From: Aeromicrobium massiliense JC14
GTDB lineage: Bacteria > Actinomycetota > Actinomycetes > Propionibacteriales > Nocardioidaceae
Direction: 5' to 3'
Assembly (NCBI RefSeq): GCF_000312105.1
Contig: NZ_HE978636.1
Span: forward strand, 1,199,141 to 1,263,140
DNA: 64,000 nt
A program made the position numbers and the translations under genes. Shown here piece after piece: positions 35,496 to 43,485 of this stretch (position 1 is its first letter; the number at the start of each line of letters is the position of its first letter). The notes beneath the pieces were generated by a model. The model made no database searches and was not told the origin of the DNA. It worked only from the letters and a program-made list of their open reading frames with translations.

Positions 35496-36422
35496 ATGGA
35501 CGTCATCGCCGAGTACGTGAGGTCGGGACTGGTCGAGAGCCGCCACCGGGGGGCCGTCGTCCGCGTCGAGCGCGGCGCCGCCACCTGGTCGGTCGGCGAC
35601 CCGGACGTCGTCGTCTTCCCGCGGTCGGCGAACAAGCCGATCCAGGCGCTGGGCATGCTGCGCGCCGGCCTCCCGCTCGACGGACGCCTGCTGGCGCTCG
35701 CGTCGGCCAGCCACTCCGGCGAGGACGTCCACCTCGAGGGCGTCCGCGAGGTGCTGGCGCAGGCGGGGCTGGACGAGTCGGCGCTGCAGACGCCGCCGTC
35801 GTACCCGCTCGACCCGAAGGTCCACGCGGCGTGGATCCGCGCCGGCGGAGAGCGCGAGCGCATCCTCATGGACTGCTCGGGCAAGCACGCGGCCATGCTC
35901 CTCACCTGCGTGCAGAACGGCTGGGACACCGCGACCTACCTCGATCCCGAGCACCCGCTGCAGCGCACGATCACCGAGACCTTCACCGAGCTGACCGGCG
36001 GCTCGCCGAGCGTCGTGGGTGTCGACGGCTGCGGCGCCCCGCTGCTCGCCACGAGCCTGACGAGCCTCGCCGCCGCGATCGGCTCGATCAGCGGAGCCCC
36101 CGAGGGCACGCTCGAGCGCCGGCTGGTGGACGCGCTCGTCCAGAACCCTCGCTACCTCAGCGGCACGAGACGCAGCGAGACCGCGTTCATGGCCGCGCTG
36201 CCCGGGGCGATCGCGAAGTCCGGCGCCGAGGCGGTCTACGTGCTCGGGCTGCCCAGCGGTGTCGCGTACGCGCTGAAGGTCGAGGACGGGAACGACCGCG
36301 CCGCGGCGCTCGTCCTGGCCCGGGCGCTCGAGGTGAACGGGGAGGCCGCCGACGGTCTTCCGGGGCACGTCGAGGTGCTCGGCGGCGGGCGCCCGGTGGG
36401 GGAGATCCGTCCCGCGTTCTGA
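35496..36422 (+). CDS. Asparaginase, actinobacterial type II-like (PF06089)
   Basis: A 308-residue amidohydrolase of the bacterial/plant-type asparaginase family PF06089, unrelated in fold to AnsA/AnsB. Conserved segments are PRSANKPIQALG (near residue 43), SHSGEDVH, MDCSGKHAAML (near 125) and VDGCGAPL (near 180). It probably deaminates L-Asn. TAGGGT 7 nt before the ATG indicates a leaderless mRNA. It stands alone, divergent from manC. Confidence 0.9.
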   Translation: MDVIAEYVRSGLVESRHRGAVVRVERGAATWSVGDPDVVVFPRSANKPIQALGMLRAGLPLDGRLLALASASHSGEDVHLEGVREVLAQAGLDESALQTPPSYPLDPKVHAAWIRAGGERERILMDCSGKHAAMLLTCVQNGWDTATYLDPEHPLQRTITETFTELTGGSPSVVGVDGCGAPLLATSLTSLAAAIGSISGAPEGTLERRLVDALVQNPRYLSGTRRSETAFMAALPGAIAKSGAEAVYVLGLPSGVAYALKVEDGNDRAAALVLARALEVNGEAADGLPGHVEVLGGGRPVGEIRPAF

Positions 36423-36425
36423 GCT

Positions 36426-36463
36426 TTGCATGCTCCCTGCTTGCATCCGCTAACTTTTGCAAG
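36426..36463 (+). promoter_or_regulatory. TTGCA-repeat operator over the XRE-hbhA promoter
   Basis: TTGCA occurs at 36426, 36441 and 36457, the latter two forming an inverted pair CTTGCA-N12-TGCAAG (36440-36463) that encloses a TAACTT -10-like element (36451-36456). A site covering the -10 is well placed for autorepression by the XRE product. Confidence 0.6.
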
Positions 36464-36475
36464 CACACTGGAGGC

Positions 36476-36886
36476 ATGGCGAAGCTGTCGATCAACCACA
36501 CGGTCGAAGGTCTGGGGGAGTACCTCCGCGACCAGCGGCGCCAGGCACAGCTCTCGCTGCGCCAGCTGGCCGAGCAGGCGAACGTCTCCAACCCCTACCT
36601 CAGCCAGATCGAGCGCGGGCTGCGTCGCCCGTCCGCCGAGGTCCTGCAGCAGATCGCGAAGGCGCTGCGCATCTCGGCCGAGTCGCTGTACGTCCGCGCG
36701 GGGATCCTCGACGCCGACGACAGCGGCGCACGCATGGTCGAGGACGCCATCGCCCTCGACCCCCGGCTGACCGAGCGCCAGAAGAGCGTCCTGCTCGAGA
36801 TCTACCGCTCGTTCACCGGCGCGGACGCCAGCTCCAACGAGGAGCTGTCCGAAGCGATCCAGGCCGTCAACACGGAGGAAGCATGA
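36476..36886 (+). CDS. XRE-family transcriptional regulator
   Basis: A 136-residue DNA-binding protein. The helix-turn-helix is at about residues 20-70 (LSLRQLAEQANVSNPYLSQIERG); the C-terminal half is helical with RLTERQKSVLLEIYRSF and may dimerise. It corresponds by position to mycobacterial Rv0474, which precedes hbhA. A GGAGG-like site precedes the ATG, and its stop overlaps the next start (ATGA). Probably represses its own operon. Confidence 0.9.
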   Translation: MAKLSINHTVEGLGEYLRDQRRQAQLSLRQLAEQANVSNPYLSQIERGLRRPSAEVLQQIAKALRISAESLYVRAGILDADDSGARMVEDAIALDPRLTERQKSVLLEIYRSFTGADASSNEELSEAIQAVNTEEA

Positions 36887-37812
36887 GCATCACCGACACC
36901 ATCAACGCCCAGCTGCGCGCACTCGTCGACGGCGTCGTCGACGCCCTGCCGCAGAGCCTGAAGAGCCAGGCGCTGAGCACCTACACCGACCTGGCCAAGC
37001 GTGGCGAGGACCTCGGCGCCAAGGCCGACGAGCTCGTCGCCCTCGCCCGCGGGCTCAAGGCGGAGGACCTGCGCAAGGCCGCCGCCGACCTGCGCACCAG
37101 CGCCGCGGCGCTGGCCACCGACCTGGACAAGAAGGCCCGCGACCTGTCGGCCGACGACCTGCGCCAGGCCGCCGCCGACCTGCGCGAGAAGGCCGACGCC
37201 CTTGGCGACGAGCTGGAGGACCGGCTCGAGGACCTCGCCGAGGACGCCCAGAAGCGGGCCAACGCCCTGATCGGCGAGGCGCAGGCCGTCGTCGCGCGGC
37301 TCTCGAAGCGCGGCGCGTCCACCGGCACGGGCGAGGGCTCGGTCGTGAGCGAGCCCGCCTCGCCGGTCTCCGAGCCGGCCCAGGCCGCTCCGGCGGCCAC
37401 CGGTGCCACGAAGGCTCCGGCGGCCTCGGGCGCCACGGCCTCGGCCAAGAAGGCCCCGGCCAAGAAGTCGAGCACCGCCAAGAAGACCGGTGCGGCGAAG
37501 AAGACGGCCGGCGCGAAGTCGGCGGCCGCCGACGCCAAGCCGGCTGCCGGCGCGTCCGGCTCGACGCCGTCCGCGAAGAAGGCGCCGGCCAAGAAGGCGC
37601 CGGCGAAGAAGGCCGCGAGCGCGTCCGCCCCGGCCAAGAAGACCGCCGCGAAGAAGGCGCCGGTCAAGAAGACCGCGGCGCAGGAGGCGGCGGCGCGTGA
37701 GGCCGCGGCCAAGCGTCAGGCCGCGAAGCAGGCGTCCGAGTCCAACCCGGTCGCGGGTCCCCGCACCCCGTCGCAGAACGCGCCGGCCGCGCAGCCCGAC
37801 GCCCAGGAGTGA
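36883..37812 (+). CDS. hbhA: HbhA-like heparin-binding hemagglutinin
   Basis: A 309-residue protein with a long N-terminal coiled coil (residues 10-150, rich in LRKAAADLRTSAAAL-type heptads) and a very long Lys/Ala/Pro tail with repeated KKAPAKK and KKTAAKK units (about 185-285). In mycobacteria HbhA binds heparan sulfate and membranes/lipid bodies through such a tail, which is also methylated. The tail here is much longer than in Mycobacterium tuberculosis and is histone H1-like, so DNA binding is an alternative. Co-translated with the XRE regulator. Confidence 0.85.
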   Translation: MSITDTINAQLRALVDGVVDALPQSLKSQALSTYTDLAKRGEDLGAKADELVALARGLKAEDLRKAAADLRTSAAALATDLDKKARDLSADDLRQAAADLREKADALGDELEDRLEDLAEDAQKRANALIGEAQAVVARLSKRGASTGTGEGSVVSEPASPVSEPAQAAPAATGATKAPAASGATASAKKAPAKKSSTAKKTGAAKKTAGAKSAAADAKPAAGASGSTPSAKKAPAKKAPAKKAASASAPAKKTAAKKAPVKKTAAQEAAAREAAAKRQAAKQASESNPVAGPRTPSQNAPAAQPDAQE

Positions 37813-37900
37813 CCGCTCGCTGGGAGTGACGTGCTGCGGCGGCGCGACCGCGTCGCCGCAGCAGCGTCGTCCCCAGCGGGCCGGTCGGTAGGGTGTCGCC

Positions 37901-38164
37901 GTGAGCTTCTTCGAGGTGCAGGGCGGCATCGCCCTGGTGCTGGCGCTGATCCTGTTCGCGGTGAAGGCGTTCGCCCTCATCGACTGCGTGGCGCGCAAGG
38001 AGTCGGACTTCTCCTACTCGATGCCGAAGCGCAACTGGCTGATCATCCTGATCATCGCGCTCGTCGCGCACCTGCTGATCTGGGACCCGATCTCCATCCT
38101 CAACCTGCTCGGCACCGTCGCCGCGCTGGTGTACCTCGCGCAGCTGCGCGGCAGCCGCGTCTGA
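37901..38164 (+). CDS. DUF2516 membrane protein
   Basis: An 87-residue membrane protein with two or three helices (residues 8-30, 46-63 and 66-81) and a conserved ALIDCVARKESDF loop; it matches DUF2516, found after hbhA in actinobacteria (Rv0476). Function unknown. TAGGGT 6 nt before the GTG start indicates its own leaderless transcript. Confidence 0.85.
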   Translation: MSFFEVQGGIALVLALILFAVKAFALIDCVARKESDFSYSMPKRNWLIILIIALVAHLLIWDPISILNLLGTVAALVYLAQLRGSRV

Positions 38165-38277
38165 CGTCGCTCGATTCGCACATCCGCCGAGGTTGACGTA
38201 ACGTCCCTCGACGGCTCGTGCCGTCCGTCTTCCCGCGATGGCACGTGTGACGTGCAATCGACCTCGAGGAGACGTAC

Positions 38278-40068
38278 ATGGCCATCGCGCGCCCGACGAC
38301 CGAAGCACCCACCGGCGGGGGGTGGCGCGACCGGATCGACCCCGTCGTCTTCGCCGTCACCGGATTCTTCGCGATCGCCTTCGTGGTGTGGGGACTGGTC
38401 AGCAGCGCCGGGCTCTCGTCCACCGCGTCCGACCTGCAGGGCAAGGTCATCGAGGGCGCCGGCTGGTTCTACGTCCTGACCGCCTCGTTCCTGGTCGTCT
38501 TCGTCATCTGGATCGCGGCCAGCAAGTACGGCCAGGTGCCGCTGGGCCGTGACGGCGAGCAGCCGCAGTTCCGCACGCTGAGCTGGATCGCCATGATGTT
38601 CAGCGCCGGCATGGGCATCGGCCTGATGTTCTTCGGTGCGGCTGAGCCGCTCACCCACTTCGTGAGCCCGCCGCCGGGCACCAGCGAGGCCGAGTCGACC
38701 GAGGCGCTGCGCACCGCGATGGCCACCACGATGTTCCACTGGGGCCTGCACCCGTGGGCGATGTACGCCCTCGTCGGCCTGGTCATCGCCTACGGCACCT
38801 ACCGCGCCGGACGCTCGCAGCGGCTCTCCGCCGCCTTCTGGCCCCTGCTCGGCCGCAAGTCCGACGGCTGGTTCGGCCGCGTCGTCGACATCCTGGCCAT
38901 CTTCGCCACGCTGTTCGGCTCGGCCGCCTCGCTGGGCCTCGGCGCCCTCCAGATCGCCGGCGGCATGCAGTTCGAGGGCTGGGTCGGCGAGGTGGGCGAG
39001 CCCGTGCTCGTCGGCATCATCGTCGTCCTGACCATCGCCTTCATCGCCTCGGCCGTCTCGGGCGTCGAGAAGGGCATCCAGTGGCTGTCCAACACGAACA
39101 TGGCGCTGGCTCTGCTGCTGGCCGTCTTCGTCTTCGTGGCCGGCCCGACCCTGCTGATCCTCAACCTGCTGCCGACGACGCTCGGCGAGTACGCCGGCCA
39201 GATGACCGAGATGGCCTCGCGCACCGGCGCCAGCGGCTCGGAGATGGAGGAGTGGCTGGGCGGCTGGACGATCTTCTACTGGGCCTGGTGGATGTCGTGG
39301 ACGCCGTTCGTCGGCATGTTCATCGCGCGCATCAGCCGCGGTCGCACCATCCGTCAGTTCGTCACGGGTGTGCTGCTCGTCCCGACGCTGGTCAGCCTGG
39401 TCTGGTTCGCCATCTTCGGCGGAGCGGCGATCGACGCCCAGCGCACGACCGGCGGCCTGGTGGCCGACGACGGCTCGGTGAACTCGAACACGAGCCTGTT
39501 CGCGCTGCTCGAGCAGTACCCGGCCGCGTCCGTCACCGCCGTGCTGGTGATGGCGCTCGTGGCGATCTTCTTCGTCTCCGGCGCGGACGCCGCGTCGCTG
39601 GTCATGGGCACGCTGAGCGAGCGGGGCAGCGAGACGCCGTCCAAGGTCACCGTCGTCTTCTGGGGCGTGCTGACCGGTGCCGTCGCGGCGATCATGCTGG
39701 TCGCCGGCGGGGGTGAGGCGGACGCGCTGAACGGGCTGCAGGCGATCACGATCGTCGCGTCACTGCCGTTCACCCTCGTCGTGGTGGCGCTGTGCCTGGC
39801 CATCTGGAAGGACCTGCGCCACGACCCGATCATCGTCCACCAGCAGCTGGCTCGCGCCGCTGTCGTGGACGCGGTGGCGACCGGCGTCGAGGACCACGAC
39901 GGCGAGTTCGCGCTCGTCGTCGAGCCGGCCGACTCGGTGCCCGGTGACCACAGCACCGCGCTGGAGGAGGTCACGTACGTCGCCCCGCTCGAGGAGGAGG
40001 ACGGCGAGGTCTCCGAGTCGACGCCGGTCGACGCCGACGGGACGGCCGACGCCGAGCCGGTCCGCTAG
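38278..40068 (+). CDS. BCCT-family betaine/carnitine/choline transporter
   Basis: A 596-residue secondary transporter, probably Na+-coupled uptake of glycine betaine or a related solute for osmotic protection. It has twelve membrane helices with the conserved GMGIGLMFFGAAEPL (near residue 115) and the BCCT signature WWMSWTPFVGMFIARISRGR (near 340), including the Trp-rich substrate box. A C-terminal tail of about 85 acidic residues may act as an osmosensor or regulator. GAGGAG precedes the ATG. Confidence 0.94.
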   Translation: MAIARPTTEAPTGGGWRDRIDPVVFAVTGFFAIAFVVWGLVSSAGLSSTASDLQGKVIEGAGWFYVLTASFLVVFVIWIAASKYGQVPLGRDGEQPQFRTLSWIAMMFSAGMGIGLMFFGAAEPLTHFVSPPPGTSEAESTEALRTAMATTMFHWGLHPWAMYALVGLVIAYGTYRAGRSQRLSAAFWPLLGRKSDGWFGRVVDILAIFATLFGSAASLGLGALQIAGGMQFEGWVGEVGEPVLVGIIVVLTIAFIASAVSGVEKGIQWLSNTNMALALLLAVFVFVAGPTLLILNLLPTTLGEYAGQMTEMASRTGASGSEMEEWLGGWTIFYWAWWMSWTPFVGMFIARISRGRTIRQFVTGVLLVPTLVSLVWFAIFGGAAIDAQRTTGGLVADDGSVNSNTSLFALLEQYPAASVTAVLVMALVAIFFVSGADAASLVMGTLSERGSETPSKVTVVFWGVLTGAVAAIMLVAGGGEADALNGLQAITIVASLPFTLVVVALCLAIWKDLRHDPIIVHQQLARAAVVDAVATGVEDHDGEFALVVEPADSVPGDHSTALEEVTYVAPLEEEDGEVSESTPVDADGTADAEPVR

Positions 40069-40128
40069 GTCCCGCGGAGCGAGACCGCCCGCCTCTGAGC
40101 GGCACCGCCCGCTCCCTGAGCGACCACC

Positions 40129-40176
40129 CGCTCCCTGAGCCTGTCGAAGGGTCCCCTTCCGCAGGCTCGGGGAGCG
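40129..40176. repeat. REP-like imperfect palindrome (CCTGAGCCTGTCGAAGG type)
   Basis: Arms at 40129-40151 and 40154-40176 contain CTCCCTGAGCCTGTCGAAGG and a near-complement. The same short palindrome family is widely scattered between genes in many bacterial genomes. Upstream, 40107-40125 holds partial copies of the CCGCTCCCTGAGCG arm. It lies between the convergent BCCT gene and the 96-residue protein gene, where it may also work as a terminator. Confidence 0.75.
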
Positions 40177-40192
40177 GTCGTGCGTCCGGCGC

Positions 40193-40483
40193 TCAGCGCG
40201 CGGGCAGCGGACCCATGCGCGCCGGCCGGAGCCAGCGGGTGGCGATCATCCGCATCGTGGCGATCTCGGTGTCGGGGTCGTAGTCGGGGTGCGTCTCGGT
40301 GAGCCGGCGGCACGCGTCCGCGAGGGCGACGAGCCAGCGGGCCGTCGCCTCGGCGCGCAGCTCGCGGTCGACGACGTGCGCCGCCTGCGCCGCCTCGACG
40401 TGCGCGGTCAGCGCCGGCACGTCCTCGTGGCCCCCGGCCAGCAGCCGGTCGACCTCGGTCCAGATGGCGTCCCACTCGTCCAT
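40193..40483 (-). CDS. Hypothetical protein, 96 residues
   Basis: A small, probably cytoplasmic helical protein (MDEWDAIWTEVDRLLAGGHEDV...). No family is recognised. It diverges from the AlkB-like gene; the SOS box between them is 28 bp from this start and could also affect it. The ATG at 40483 is chosen; a GTG at 40501 would add six residues. Neither has a clear ribosome-binding site, so the start is uncertain. Confidence 0.65.
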   Translation of the reverse strand: MDEWDAIWTEVDRLLAGGHEDVPALTAHVEAAQAAHVVDRELRAEATARWLVALADACRRLTETHPDYDPDTEIATMRMIATRWLRPARMGPLPAR

Positions 40484-40510
40484 GGGGCCATCGTGCCGCA
40501 CGTGAGGGGC

Positions 40511-40526
40511 TGGAACATGTGTTCGA
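40511..40526. promoter_or_regulatory. LexA-type SOS box
   Basis: TGGAACATGTGTTCGA differs at one position from the actinobacterial/Bacillus-type SOS palindrome TCGAAC-N4-GTTCGA. It ends 7 bp before the TACGCT -10 element of the AlkB-like gene, a position suited to repression by LexA. Confidence 0.8.
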
Positions 40527-40545
40527 ACCGGCGTACGCTCGCAGC

Positions 40546-41175
40546 ATGGACGCGTTCTTCCAGGGATCCCTGCTCGACACCGCCTCCGAGCCCACGCTCG
40601 GCGAGCTCGGTGGCACGGTCGAGCGCACCGAGCTGAGCCGTGGCGCGTGGGTCGACGTCCGGCGCGACTGGGTCTCGGGCGCCGACGAGCTCTACCTGCA
40701 CCTGCAGCAGCAGGTGCCGTGGCGCGCCGAGCAGCGCGAGATGTACGACCGCGTCGTCGACGTGCCGCGGCTGCTGTGCTTCTACGGCGAGCGCGACGCC
40801 TGGCCGCACCCGGTCATCGGCGAGGCCCGCGAGGCGCTGACCCGGCACTACCTGCCCGAGCTCGGCGAGCCGTTCGCCACCGCCGGGCTCTGCTACTACC
40901 GCGACGGGCGTGACAGCGTCGCCTGGCACGGCGACCGCATCGGGCGCGGCCGGAGCACTGACACGATGGTGGCGATCATGTCGCTCGGCGAGCACCGGCG
41001 GCTCAGCCTGCGCCCGGTCGGCGGCGGCGAGCAGATCGGATTCACCCTCGGCCACGGCGACCTCGTCGTCATGGGCGGCAGCTGCCAGCGCACGTGGGAG
41101 CACGCGGTGCTCAAGACGGCCAAGCCGGTCGGCGGACGCATCAGCGTCCAGCTGCGCCCCCGGGGGGTGCTGTGA
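40546..41175 (+). CDS. alkB: AlkB-like 2-oxoglutarate/Fe(II) dioxygenase
   Basis: A 209-residue dioxygenase that probably repairs alkylated DNA or RNA by oxidative demethylation. Iron ligands are His/Asp in WHGDRIG (near residue 127) and His in TWEHAV (near 186); the 2-oxoglutarate-binding Arg lies in RISVQLRPR. GLCYYRDGRDSVAWHGD is the typical nucleotide-recognition lead-in. TACGCT 6 nt before the ATG indicates a leaderless mRNA, and the SOS box just upstream suggests induction by DNA damage. Confidence 0.92.
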   Translation: MDAFFQGSLLDTASEPTLGELGGTVERTELSRGAWVDVRRDWVSGADELYLHLQQQVPWRAEQREMYDRVVDVPRLLCFYGERDAWPHPVIGEAREALTRHYLPELGEPFATAGLCYYRDGRDSVAWHGDRIGRGRSTDTMVAIMSLGEHRRLSLRPVGGGEQIGFTLGHGDLVVMGGSCQRTWEHAVLKTAKPVGGRISVQLRPRGVL

Positions 41176-41214
41176 ACCGCTGACCCGCGTCGCCGGGGCT
41201 GGGAGGATGGCGTG

Positions 41215-41508
41215 GTGAGCGACCGTCCCCTGCCCCACTGGGGTTCTCGTGCACGCACGGTCTCGCGTGCCCTCGTGTACCCGCTGGGAACCCTCATCAT
41301 CGGTGCGCACCTGCTCGACCTCGTGCTCGGCATCGACCTCGGACAGTGGCTGCACGACGAGTCGGACGCGAAGAACCCGTGGGTGCTCACCGGTGCCGTG
41401 ATCTTCATCGGCTCCCTCGCGCTGTGGGCGCTGGCGAGCGTCGTGCGCGGCGTCGCCTGGGTGGCCTCGTCCCTGTACCGGGCCCGCCCGGCAGACGAGG
41501 CGTGTTGA
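41215..41508 (+). CDS. Small two-helix membrane protein
   Basis: A 97-residue protein with two hydrophobic helices (near residues 22-40 and 58-80) and a basic N-terminus. No family is recognised. GTG 41215 is preferred to GTG 41212 because it lies 6 nt after a GAGGAT -10-like element, or equally 7 nt after GGGAGGA as a ribosome-binding site; the sequence cannot decide between leaderless and led translation. Confidence 0.65.
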   Translation: MSDRPLPHWGSRARTVSRALVYPLGTLIIGAHLLDLVLGIDLGQWLHDESDAKNPWVLTGAVIFIGSLALWALASVVRGVAWVASSLYRARPADEAC

Positions 41509-41536
41509 CCACGCTGCGTCCTGGGACGATGGCCTC

Positions 41537-42535
41537 GTGACGTCGTACGACCGAGCCCTCGGTGCCCTCACCGGGCTGGCGCTGGGCGACGCCCTCGGGA
41601 TGTCGACGCAGTCGATGAGCCGGGCGCAGATCGAGGCCGACCACGGGACGATCACCGGGCTCGTGGCCGCAGGGCCGCACCAGCGCATCGCCGCCGGCAT
41701 GCCGGCCGGGCGCATCACCGACGACACCGAGCAGGCGCTGCTGCTCGCGCAGCTGCTGGTCGATGGCGGCGGCACGGTCGGGGCGGACGTCCTGGCCGCC
41801 GAGCTGCTCGCCTGGGAGCGCAACATGGCCGCGCGTGGCTCGCTCGACCTGCTGGGTCCGTCGACGAAGCGGGCCGTCGAGCGGATCTCGGCCGGCGAGC
41901 CCCCGGAGCAGGCCGGACGCGACGGCGTCACCAACGGCGCCGCCATGCGCATCGCCCCGGTCGGCATCGCCGTGCCCGCCGAGCCGCTGGACGCCCTCGT
42001 GGACACTGTCGTCGCGGCCTCGTTCGTCACGCACGCGACCTCGCTGGGGCTCAGCGCCGCCACGGCGGTGGCCGCTGCGGTGAGCGTCGGCGTCGCCGGC
42101 GGCACGCTCGCGGACGTCCTGGAGCTCGCTCCGCGGGCCGCCGACCTCGGTGCCGAGCGGGGACGCTGGGTGGCCGGCGGTCACGTCGGGGCTCGCATCG
42201 CCTGGGCGACCCGTCACCTGCCGGCGCTGCCGCAGGAGCGGTGGGCCGACGAGCTCGACACCGTCGTCGGCACGAGCGTGGCCGCGCAGGAGTCCGTCGT
42301 CGCCGCCTTCGCCATCGCCGCCGCCGAGCCCGACCCCTGGGCCGCGCTGTGCCTGGCCGCCTCGGTGGGCGGCGACACCGACACCATCGCCGCGATCCTC
42401 GGCGCCGTGCTGGGCTCGGTGCACGGCGTGGGCGCCTGGCCTGCGGACGCGGTAGCCGTCGTGACCGAGGTGAACGGGCTCGACCTGGCTTCCGTCGCCG
42501 GCGACCTGCTGGCCCTGCGGGAGGCACGTCCGTGA
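41537..42535 (+). CDS. ADP-ribosylglycohydrolase family protein
   Basis: A 332-residue all-helical di-Mg enzyme. Metal-binding motifs GLALGDALGM (near residue 13), ITDDTEQALL (near 59) and GGDTDTIAAI (near 280) are intact. Family members cleave N- or O-glycosidic bonds of ADP-ribose or ribosides. As first gene of an operon with a PfkB kinase and an NCS1 permease, it more likely hydrolyses an imported (deoxy)riboside or related glycoside than ADP-ribosyl proteins. This resembles the E. coli yegU-yegV pair. Confidence 0.9.
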   Translation: MTSYDRALGALTGLALGDALGMSTQSMSRAQIEADHGTITGLVAAGPHQRIAAGMPAGRITDDTEQALLLAQLLVDGGGTVGADVLAAELLAWERNMAARGSLDLLGPSTKRAVERISAGEPPEQAGRDGVTNGAAMRIAPVGIAVPAEPLDALVDTVVAASFVTHATSLGLSAATAVAAAVSVGVAGGTLADVLELAPRAADLGAERGRWVAGGHVGARIAWATRHLPALPQERWADELDTVVGTSVAAQESVVAAFAIAAAEPDPWAALCLAASVGGDTDTIAAILGAVLGSVHGVGAWPADAVAVVTEVNGLDLASVAGDLLALREARP

Positions 42536-43485
42536 GCCGACTGGTCCACGTGGGCGCCGTCATCGCCGACGTCGTCATGGACGTGCCCCACCTGCCTGAG
42601 CACGGTGGCGACGTACTCGCCACGACGTCCACGATCACGGCGGGCGGCGGCTTCAACGTGCTGACGGCCGCGGCGCGGGACGGCGTGGACGTGCTGTGGG
42701 CGGGGCTGCGCGGCACCGGTCCGTTCGGCGACGTCGTCGCGGCCGGCCTGGCCGCCGAGGGCGTCAGGGCGGCGCTCGACCCGTTGCCGGACCAGGACAG
42801 CGGCTACTGCGTCGTGCTCGTCGACGGGTCGGGGGAGCGGACGTTCGTGACGTCCTTCGGCGCCGAGACGCACCTGGACGCCGACCACCTCGCGTCGGTC
42901 GCGCTGCGTCCCGACGACCTGGTCTACCTCAGCGGATACACGCTCGCGGTGCCCGCCAGCGCGTCCCTCGTCGGCTGGGTCGAGCAGCTTCCGGCGTCCG
43001 CACGGCTCGTGCTCGATCCGGCGTCCCTCGTGGCCGACCTCGACCCCGGCCTGCTCGAGCGCGTCCTGCGCCGCACCTGGCTGCTGTCGCTCAACGCCCG
43101 CGAGGCGCGCGTGCTGACCGGCGCGTCCGACCCCGGCGACGCGTCCGCGGCGCTGCTCGGCCGGATCGCCGGCGGGGGAGCGGTCGTGCTGCGCGACGGG
43201 GCCTCCGGCACCCACGTCCGCGACGCGTCCGGACTGCGACACCACGCGGCGCACCCGGTGGACGCCGTCGACACCACCGGCGCCGGCGACGCACACACCG
43301 GCGTCGCCATGGCCGGGCTCGCCCGTGGCCTCGGCCTCGACGACGCGGTGCGCCGCGCGAACGTCGCCGCCGCCATCGCGGTGACCCGACGCGGACCCGC
43401 GACGTCGCCGGTGGCGTCGGTGATCGACGCGGCGCTCGCGACACGACAGGATGAGGCGCAGCCTTCCCCCGAGGAGAACCCATGA
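42532..43485 (+). CDS. PfkB-family carbohydrate/nucleoside kinase
   Basis: A 317-residue ribokinase-like kinase. The N-terminal GGGFNVLTAAARDG substrate motif (near residue 38) and the ATP/catalytic motif DTTGAGDAHTGV (near 246, with catalytic Asp) are present. The substrate is probably a sugar or nucleoside released by the upstream hydrolase. It starts with GTGA overlapping the previous stop and ends with ATGA into the permease, so it is strictly co-translated. Confidence 0.92.
   Translation: MSRLVHVGAVIADVVMDVPHLPEHGGDVLATTSTITAGGGFNVLTAAARDGVDVLWAGLRGTGPFGDVVAAGLAAEGVRAALDPLPDQDSGYCVVLVDGSGERTFVTSFGAETHLDADHLASVALRPDDLVYLSGYTLAVPASASLVGWVEQLPASARLVLDPASLVADLDPGLLERVLRRTWLLSLNAREARVLTGASDPGDASAALLGRIAGGGAVVLRDGASGTHVRDASGLRHHAAHPVDAVDTTGAGDAHTGVAMAGLARGLGLDDAVRRANVAAAIAVTRRGPATSPVASVIDAALATRQDEAQPSPEENP

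Noticed and set aside
37403..37891. Arg/Pro-rich alternative ORF inside hbhA
   Set aside because: It is a frame-shifted reading of the KKAPAKK repeats.
41537..42535. Anti-phage ADP-ribosylation defence module
   Set aside because: The hydrolase is embedded in an operon with a sugar kinase and a nucleobase permease, and no ADP-ribosyltransferase toxin is nearby.
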